Shown piece by piece: positions 56,990 to 64,000 of a stretch of 64,000 bases of DNA. Made by a program: the position numbers and the translations under genes. Positions within the stretch are counted from its first letter, which is position 1; every line of letters begins with the position of its first letter. The stretch comes from Paraphaeosphaeria minitans (taxonomy: Eukaryota; Ascomycota; Dothideomycetes; Pleosporales; Didymosphaeriaceae). The stretch spans positions 496,001-560,000 of the forward strand of contig WJXW01000003.1 of the NCBI GenBank assembly GCA_015832175.1, given 5' to 3'. The notes beneath the pieces were generated by a model. That model was not told the DNA's origin. It saw only the letters and a list, made by a program, of their open reading frames with translations, and did not search any database.

Positions 56990-58858
56990 ATGACATATAC
57001 AGGTGAGTGCCTCTCCTAGCATTCCATAGCCGCGCTTCACGATGTCTCTGTTCTGGTTCTTCGCTAACACCATATGTAGATATAAGCAGCGGGACGGATG
57101 CAACGGCGGTAGTGGCAGAAATGTTAGAAGCCAGTGGCGTTGAATTGATACCAACGAATCCTCGTATGCAGCCCTCATGTCGCTATCGTTCCTACAAGCA
57201 TGAGTTCTAATTAGGCGTTACGTGTGCTAGGAATCGCTCTTGTAGCTTCTGCGCTCAGGACTTCGACGAAATTCCCCACTGGCCTCATACCTTCAGCACC
57301 TCGAACGTCAAGCATTGTGCCTTCGGAGATTGAGGAACGTTTCTTTCCTACAGGTCTCATACCGTCGGCACCTCGATCTTCAAGTATAGAACCAGCGCCT
57401 ATTACTACGATTCCTGAGGCTGCTTCAACGCCAGCACATACAGCGCTGATACCTTCCGCACCAAGCTCCTCAATACCACAACCGACTACTTTAAATACAT
57501 TTACTTTTCCCACACTTACTTTTCCCGCACCCACCAATGGTACAGTCCCGGTTGGAACCACAAATGTCAACCCCACGTTCTTGCCAACGGGTATAACTAG
57601 CACACAAGAAGGTCTCCACCCCATACCAGCACCGAGTACCAACCCTGGTGATCCAGATGGCCACCACGAGATTCCAGAGCCCAACTTTACAATCACAGTC
57701 CCATGTCGCGGATGTTCATCTGTTGTCGAGATCACAGCTACAGGCTGGGGAACCGTGCCTACATTTCCCATCAACGTCCCGCCTGCACAAGAGGTAGAGA
57801 CAAGAGCGAGCAGCTCTCCAGCCATAACCCTCTCCGTTGGACCATCCGATGCGGTCGTCCAACCCAACCCATCAGGCAGTGACTTCGCCATTGGCGATTC
57901 CACAACCATAAAGCCCGGCCAAACCGCCACAGTAGGCGGCTCCCCCGTCGCAGTCCACACTTCCAACGGCCACGCCGAGATGATCATCGGCGGCACGCAA
58001 ATCGTGCCCCTCCAACCGCCCTCCGATCCACCCGCCGCAACCATAACAGTAGGCGGCTCCCCTATCACCGTCAAACCGGCGCTCTCCAGCGGCGCCTTCC
58101 TCATCGGTGACTCCACCATCGCCCCGGGCCAGACCGTGACCCTCTCCAACACCCCCATCGCGATCCAAACCTCTGGCCCCCTCAGACAAGTCGTCGCAGG
58201 CACCCAAACCATCCCCTTCGCCCTAGCAGACGCACAGATAACACATGCCCCCGTCGCGCTCCCCATCGCCCTCCCAAACGGCGCAACACTGACACCCCTC
58301 CCGGCGGGGACCGACAACTCAACGTCTCCGGGCTACGTGCTCGCCTCGCAAACCCTGCTTCCTGGCGGCCCTCCCGTCGTCGTCTCCGGCACCACGTACG
58401 CCCTCGCGCCGGGCGCCACCGCGCTCGTCATCAACGGGCAAACAACCACCCTGCACCCCTCGTACCACACGCTCCTGACGTCCGTTGTGGGCCCCCCGCT
58501 GACGCTCTTCGGCACTGTGTATACGGCGAACCGCGCGGGTTACTATGCCCTCGCGCCGGGGACGACGCTGGTGCCGGGCGGCCGGGCAGTGACGGTGAGC
58601 GGGAGCGTGGTTCGTCTGGTGCCGGAGGGGACGGCGGCGGTTATCCAGGGGAGCACGAGTGCGATGAGGCCGCTCACTACGGTGATTACCATCGTAAGGA
58701 GTGAGGATGGGGGTGGGCGGACGAGGAGCATGGAGGGTGCGCCGCTGCCGACGGTGGGGAGGCACAGTGCCGGGATGGATGTGAAGAGGGGAGGGATGTG
58801 GGTTGAGGAGATACTGGTGTTGGGGTTGCTAGTTGTGGGGTGGTTGAGGATTTGGTGA
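56990..58858 (+). CDS. Wall/GPI-like repeat protein
   Basis: Exons up to 57002, then 57080-57163 and 57231-58858, join in phase (introns 77 and 67 bp with branch sites) to give at least 574 aa from ATG 56990. The 5' end may lie further upstream (another in-frame ATG at 56903), because no signal peptide is clear. The N-terminal part repeats PTGLIPSAPR(T/S)SSI and related units. From about residue 250 there are at least three beta-type units with F-x-IGDST...PGQT, then G(S/N)PI and a later G-T-Q-I-P. The end MWVEEILVLGLLVVGWLRIW is hydrophobic, like a GPI signal. A cell-wall or surface protein of unknown role. Confidence 0.7.
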
Positions 58859-59484
58859 TGAGAGGAGGGAGATGAGAAAGTATGGCGTGTTGTTGCGAGG
58901 GTGGAGTTACGGACTGATACGCATGTATAGTGAAGGAATGTTTTCCAGGTACAGCTGGACGCATGCCAGGCAAAGACTGAGCATGAGCAGGACAGGACCT
59001 CCATCATGAGGCTAAGGATCATGAATACTGATTCTTTCAATTCCATTCTTCTAGCTACCCGAGCAAAACGTTGCGTCGCAACAGCCATCAAGTGTGCGTG
59101 TTCCTATATACACAAGTGTACCATGAACTCCAAATTCCCGTGCCCGATCAAACCCAGATCAATCCACATCGTTCAAATGCGCGTACATAAATACAAGAAT
59201 GCCTTATCCTGCACTCTTTTCTTCTTTTCATTTTCCTTCCTGCCCTTTTACCCTCGTTACTCGTACTACGTCTACATCCCCTCCTCCATACCAACATTTC
59301 GCCACCACGGCTTATCCATCAGCATCTCCTCGGCATCGCCCACCTGCCGCCGCTCACTGACCTCCATGCCGAGCTGCCCGCTCAGCTTCAGCCGCATGCT
59401 CCGATTACCATGTGCCCGTCCTCGAGAGGACCGGATCATCTCTAGTTCCGAGGATGTCCACTCGTCTCTCCGGACTGGTAATTG
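58859..59484. other. Intergenic between convergent genes
   Basis: The 3' flanks of the wall-protein gene and the kinase gene. ORFs here are antisense or 3' flank sequence. Confidence 0.5.
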
Positions 59485-61014
59485 CTATTGCAGTGGCTCA
59501 GAGGAGGAGCTGAGGCGGTTGAGGTGCAGATAGACGTCCGTACCGTAGCTGTGGAGAGTGTTAGCTGGCTGCTGGAGTCACTGTGTATGAGGGCTGGGGA
59601 ACTCACCCCTCCATGCTAATCAGCTTCAAGTCGCCGCCAAAGTACCGTGCGTACAGCCGCGAGATGGGCAGCCCGTAGCCGAAGCCTGCCATGGGCGCTT
59701 TGAAGTCGCTCTTGTTGAAGTCTGGGTCGAGGCTCGGCGTCTGGTCGACCGTCGTGTACATGTACGTCCACACGAGGGGGATCGCGGAACGCGGAATGCC
59801 GCCGCCCTCGTCCGTGATCTTGATGGTAATGTCCTCCTGGCCTTCCGCAACGATGACCTTTGTCACAGGGAAGTCTTCTTTGTCCTGACCCCTCGTCTCG
59901 ACGACGGCGCGCAGCGAGTTCTTGAGGGTCTCGAAGAGCATGTGCGAGAGGTGCCCGGGGACATACATGAAGCTGATGTCGGGGTTGCAAACGAGCTGGA
60001 CCTTTGGCGCCTCGAATAGGCCGTAGTGGTCTTCGCAGACAAAGCGCGCGTTCTCGATGGCCTCCTGGGCGAGCTCGCGCACGTTGGTCTTTGTGCAGAT
60101 GATGCCGACGTAGTTGGGGTCGGAGCGCTGGCGCTGGTCGGTGAGGGCAATGTGCTGGCCGATGAGCATGCGGATGCCGATGCGGCTCATGTAGAAGCGG
60201 TCGAGGAAGGCCTGGATATTGTGGTCAATCTGCATGCGCTGCTTCTTGCGCTTCCATTCCAGGATGCCCTGTGCGACGGTCGTGACGACGCTGTCGTGCC
60301 GCCGCTTGATCTTCTCCAGCGCCTCGGCGAATTTTGTGTTGTAAGCGGCCAGCTCGACGGGCCATTCCTGCCCGTCATCGGCGGCGGCGTAGTATCTCCG
60401 TGCGGTTGCGGCGCCTTTGACTTCCTTGCCGTTGCCGTTGCCATTGCCGTTCGCAGTTTCAGGCAACGACCTGTACTGGCCTGGCCTGATGCTTGGGTTC
60501 TGCGAGCCCTTGTACGTCAACTCGGCTTTCTTCGCTGGCTTCAAGAGGCGGTTCTTGACCTCGGAGGAGATGTTGGGCCGGGAGAGGTTGGTAAGCTCCT
60601 GAGATAGATGAGTCAAAAGCACACGTAAGGGAGCAGCGCAGCACGTACGTCGAACGACTGTGCATACCAGTCCCGCACCCTGCCTATCGATGGCATCTCA
60701 TTGAGGCCATCGGGGAGTTCGTGGAGCTCTTGCACGCGGTGGGCCAGTCGTATGGGGAGCTCTTCGGAGAGGAATTGCGATGCGCGGAACAGTGTGCCTG
60801 TGGATGGTTTCTCGCCGAATTGCACCATCTGCCGGAGGGACACGCCTGATGACAGGTTAGCAAAGGCGCGTAGTCATGGCTTCGATGCACGCACTGGTCG
60901 CCGGGAAGTTGCTGTAGTGCTGCTGCGGTTAGCACATGGCACATGGGACCTGGGAGAGCACCAGGGCCGCACCTTGATGGTATCCATCAGCCGCTCTGAA
61001 CGTTTCCACGACAT
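59485..61014 (-). CDS. Mitochondrial pyruvate dehydrogenase kinase family protein
   Basis: Five exons (61014-60973, 60919-60895, 60845-60649, 60598-59607, 59548-59485), with introns of 49-58 bp, encode 439 aa. The regulatory helix bundle includes HYSNFPATSVSLRQMVQFGE and RVRDWYAQSFDELTNL. The GHKL ATP-binding domain has the N-box-like FETLKNSLRAVVE, the DEGGGIPRS loop and the GFGYGLPISRLYARYFGGDL glycine segment. The family phosphorylates and inactivates the E1 subunit of pyruvate dehydrogenase (or branched-chain dehydrogenase) in the matrix. Fungi have two or three paralogs; which this is cannot be told. A poly-(Gly-Asn) insertion near residue 148 is lineage-specific. Confidence 0.92.
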
Positions 61015-62014
61015 GTTGGCAATCTAACAAGGCCACCCGGCCTGCTGCGCTGCGTCGTCGCCAAGGTGTTCGTTGGAGCTCGATCGAGGTATCAAAGATG
61101 CATCCGACCGACGCACGAGCGGTCTGCGTCTGGGTGTGCACTTCGGCCGCCCCGCCTATGAGGCTTGACTCGATGAGATGCTGGGCCGAGGTACACTGTA
61201 GTCGCGAACGGCCGGCGACGAATTGATATGGACGGGCAAACACTAAATGAGAAGCGCACGAGAGAAGCAGACAAGAAGTGTGGTGTTGGTGACGCGAACG
61301 GCAATCGGACGTCGTCTGCCGGCGGGAGGCCCAGCCCTCAAGCTCCCCACACTTTGAGCCTCTCTCCCGCGGCGAAGCTCTTTCACGTGGGCAGAAAAAG
61401 CACCGGATGCGCGCGTGATATCTCACACGACACTGTTTCATAATGTATTTTGAGGGTGCTGCAATTATTCTTGTATTCATCTCAATTGCTGTCGTTCAGG
61501 CAGTGCGTCGGCGGGAGGGATGCATTCGGCAACCACATGCTTGGGGATCCACCGTCTGTCTACAGAACTTCGACAGCTCCGACATGCCCGCATGCGAACC
61601 CATTGGCCGCGGAGACGACCATGGTGTTCTACCGGCAGACGGGTTGATTGTCATTCCGTGTCAGATTGGCCATCCATGTCATTGTCAAGATGGTATGTAT
61701 GCATGAGTACATCACCAGCACGCTTGTAGTCCAGTAGAGGGGGAGAGAGGAGGAGATGGTATTTCGAGTGCGGCCAAGTCCTAGACCAATCCCTATGCTG
61801 CAGCTGTAGCAGAAACCATCTTGCGCAGAGCACCACACATATATTACATGTATACAAGACACACAACAACATCGCACCTCAGCCCTAATCGTACGTCTAT
61901 CATGTCTTCTGATGGTACAAGTCGGAACAAAAAAGTTTTAGACCAGAGAATTCAAAGCATCATGTCGGAGGGAGGGAGAATCAAAGGAGAACATGCGTGC
62001 ACGCATCGAGGCGT
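61015..62014. other. Intergenic, possible tiny secreted ORF
   Basis: Upstream of the kinase gene. Two overlapping + ORFs at 61443-61706 and 61450-61647 start with hydrophobic stretches (IILVFISIAVVQAV or LQLFLYSSQLLSF), so a small secreted protein is possible, but only one frame could be real and there is no other support. Confidence 0.3.
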
Positions 62015-62738
62015 TTACTTGGTCTCGTTCTGGAGGAAAGTGATGAGGTCGTTTCGGTCCTTGGGCTTCTTGAGGCCGCCGAATGCCATCTTGGTACCGG
62101 GGATGTACTTCTTGGGGTTCTCGAGGTACTCGAACTGGGCCGAGTCAGCCATGAACTCCCTGGATGTGTGATTTGTATCGACCTACCAGAGTGTCGTTGT
62201 TCCACTCGCAGCCCTTCTGCTTGTTGGCGTCGGTGTAGGAGAAACCCTCGACCTGGCCAGACTTGCGGCCGAAGAGACCGTGCAGGTTGGGGCCAATCTT
62301 GTTACCCTCACCCTCCTTCAGGGTGTGGCACTGAGCGCATCGGGTCTGTGGCTAGTCAGAATCGGCACGTTGGGTGAGGCTGGCGACGAGGCCAGCGAGG
62401 GCGGTTTGCTGTTCATCGTACCTTGAAGAGGTTGGCACCCTTCTTAGCATCGCCTGTGAAGATGCGTCAGCAAGTGTCATGATGATGTAGGAGCTGTAGC
62501 AGCCGGCATGACGGATGCGCGCGTCTGTGCCGGATATTGAGCGCAAGGTCGCCACGCGGAGATAGGAACCCCAGGAGTCGTCAAGAAAGCGTCTGGAAGA
62601 CTTCTCAGGCTGTGATCGTTCCTGGGGACGTACTCGCATGCGATGCGATGGCTCAATGTCTGGGACAGAAACGTGGCGACGCGGACAGCTGGATGACGTT
62701 GGCGACAGCTGTGCGGACGTACCCTGTTCGAAACCCAT
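62015..62738 (-). CDS. cycA: Cytochrome c
   Basis: Four exons (62738-62723, 62453-62422, 62345-62187, 62134-62015) encode 108 aa, the typical fungal length. CAQCH is the haem attachment site, [13 protein letters not shown] the axial-face loop, and [13 protein letters not shown] holds the Met axial ligand. The first intron is 269 bp and follows only 16 coding bases; the others are 52-76 bp. This soluble protein carries electrons from complex III to cytochrome oxidase in the intermembrane space. The divergent SDR gene starts 657 bp away. Confidence 0.98.
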
Positions 62739-63170
62739 TGTGATTATAGAGGTGGAGCTGGAGTAGCTGCTGGGATGAAGTAGTGATGGCGTGGATGTGT
62801 GGAGGACGAGTGGTTCTGGCTTGCGAGATGGGAAGTAAAAAAAGCTGATGATGGGAAAGCAGGAGAGGGTTTTTGAGCGTCACGGGCTTGGCACTAAGAG
62901 GGCTCGAGTGGGTCTGGTGGCAACCAATCAGGGCGCACGCGAAAGAAATCGCAAAGGACGCTCGGGCGAAGCCGGGGATGGCTCGAAAACAGACTGCGAG
63001 TGGAACCAGCTTGGAGGAGTGCTCTCCTTTGCTCACACCTGCGCATTGCATTCTTCTTTGCTCCTCACGTCGTCACGCTGTACATTGATGATTGTATTGT
63101 GACATTGGCGATGCTGCTGGCGCCCGCAATCGGTTACTGACCACCTTTTGCACTCGGCTAGCCACCGCCC

Positions 63171-63327
63171 ACGACCACCCTCCCAGCCTAGGCCTGAGTA
63201 TCTAGTAGATATCTATCTACCGTACCGTACCATACCGTACCGTAGACTATCCCACGACGACCCTCCCAGCCTAGGCCTGATTATCTAGTAAATATCTATC
63301 TACCGTATCGTACCGAGACTATCCCAC
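63171..63327. repeat. Tandem duplication (about 75-83 bp) in the SDR promoter
   Basis: ACCCTCCCAGCCTAGGCCTGA followed by TATCTAGTA, ATATCTATCTACCGTA and GACTATCCCACG occurs twice in tandem. The first copy has an extra CGTACC-type piece. It lies 69-225 bp upstream of the SDR ATG. Confidence 0.9.
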
Positions 63328-63395
63328 GTACCTCCGAGGCTCCAACCTCGGTCTGCAGCGCACCCGCCCCCCTGCGCCACCCACGCTTCGTCGTC

Positions 63396-64000
63396 ATGAA
63401 TCAGATCCCCGATGTGCTCTACGCAGATCGCGATTCCACCACCTGGCTCATCCTCGGTGCGAGCAGAGGCATCGGCCTCGAGTTTGTGCGCCAGCTGCTC
63501 CAGCGCGGCGAGCGGATAATCGCCACCGTCCGCGAGCCCTACGCATCCCATGCCTCCGCCCTGTGGGGCCAGGCCGGCAGCGACCATGGCCGCTGCCAGA
63601 TGTATATATGTGACGTCCTAAGTGAAGACAGCATCGTCGTACGTCTGCTCTGTGCAACTGCGCCCTCTGCAGGCATGCGTGCTTTTGTTTGTCCCCATCA
63701 GAGCCTTGTCTGCATTCATGGAAACCGACTGACCAGAGCACTCCCCGCCAGCAATTCGTCAGCCAGCTCATGGGCATCCGCAACCTCAAGATAGATTATG
63801 TAGTCATAAACGCAGGCGTCCTGCGATATCCCAATGTAAGAGAGACGCGCCCTTAACCATGCAAGGGCTGCGCTGATCAGGGCAGAGAGCGACTGAGCTG
63901 TACGTTCCCTGCACCCTTCACCTCTCCACCAACATCGCATCGTGTGCTTGCTTCATGCTTCACTGCACCCATCCATGCATCGAACAGGTCATCCAGCCTA
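63396..64000 (+). CDS. Short-chain dehydrogenase/reductase, 5' part (partial)
   Basis: The gene runs off the right edge. Exon 63396-63638 encodes 81 residues with the Rossmann start TWLILGASRGIGLEF (TGxxxGxG-type NAD(P) motif). A 113-bp intron follows, then exon 63752-63835 with IDYVVINAGVLRYPN, which includes the NAG motif of classical SDRs. A possible 14-bp exon (about 63889-63902, RATEL) and a further exon starting near 63988 may come next. Classical SDRs oxidise or reduce alcohols and ketones; the substrate is not predictable from this part. Confidence 0.85.

Overview
The window is nuclear DNA of a filamentous ascomycete (Pezizomycotina), most likely a Dothideomycete; the class is an inference. 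Reasons: genes have short introns of about 45-80 bp with GT..AG ends and CTAAC/CTAAT branch sites; the gene set includes an AreA-type GATA factor, Chs5, a DASH/Hsk3 subunit, Rmt2, a UstYa-family protein and HET-domain genes; the tRNA-Arg(ACG) has an intron; and AT-rich gene relics carry C-to-T type stops of the kind left by repeat-induced point mutation (RIP). Genes sit on both strands, often as divergent pairs with a shared promoter or as convergent pairs. Exon limits below were worked out by hand from splice signals and protein continuity.

Layout. 0-13 kb: the 3' end of a C2H2-finger gene, a three-BRCT protein (-), a decayed O-methyltransferase, two uncharacterised ORFs, an NmrA/isoflavone-reductase-like oxidoreductase and the start of Rmt2. 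13-23 kb: a dense housekeeping block with the Rmt2 end, a GH27 alpha-galactosidase (-), a frameshifted F-box gene (-) divergent from Chs5, a NIPA-type Mg transporter (-) divergent from V-ATPase subunit E, then tRNA-Arg. 23-35 kb: a decayed HET gene, a small cupin followed by a minisatellite, a fibroin-3-related membrane protein, a UstYa-family gene tail-to-tail with a Sulfotransfer_4 gene, and a DJ-1/PfpI gene (-). 35-45 kb: areA (-) with a 9-bp satellite and a very long GC-rich upstream region, then Hsk3 (-) divergent from a small one-TM protein. 45-49.5 kb: AT-rich relic DNA with a second HET pseudogene. 49.5-64 kb: a one-TM receptor-like protein, guanine deaminase (-), a small Cys-repeat protein (-), a wall/GPI-like repeat protein, a mitochondrial pyruvate dehydrogenase kinase family gene (-), cytochrome c (-) and the first exons of an SDR gene that runs off the right edge.

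There is no large operon-like cluster. Loose functional links are AreA (nitrogen regulation) with guanine deaminase (purine nitrogen), and PDK with cytochrome c (mitochondrial energy). The nearest thing to a small specialised module is the UstYa/sulfotransferase pair, two possible tailoring enzymes with only 61 bp between their stop codons. I found no clearly new system. The most useful leads are that pair, the three-BRCT protein with an acidic linker, the triple Cys-pair protein, the areA promoter satellite with an in-frame areA intron, and the scattered GGTACCTA-type repeats.
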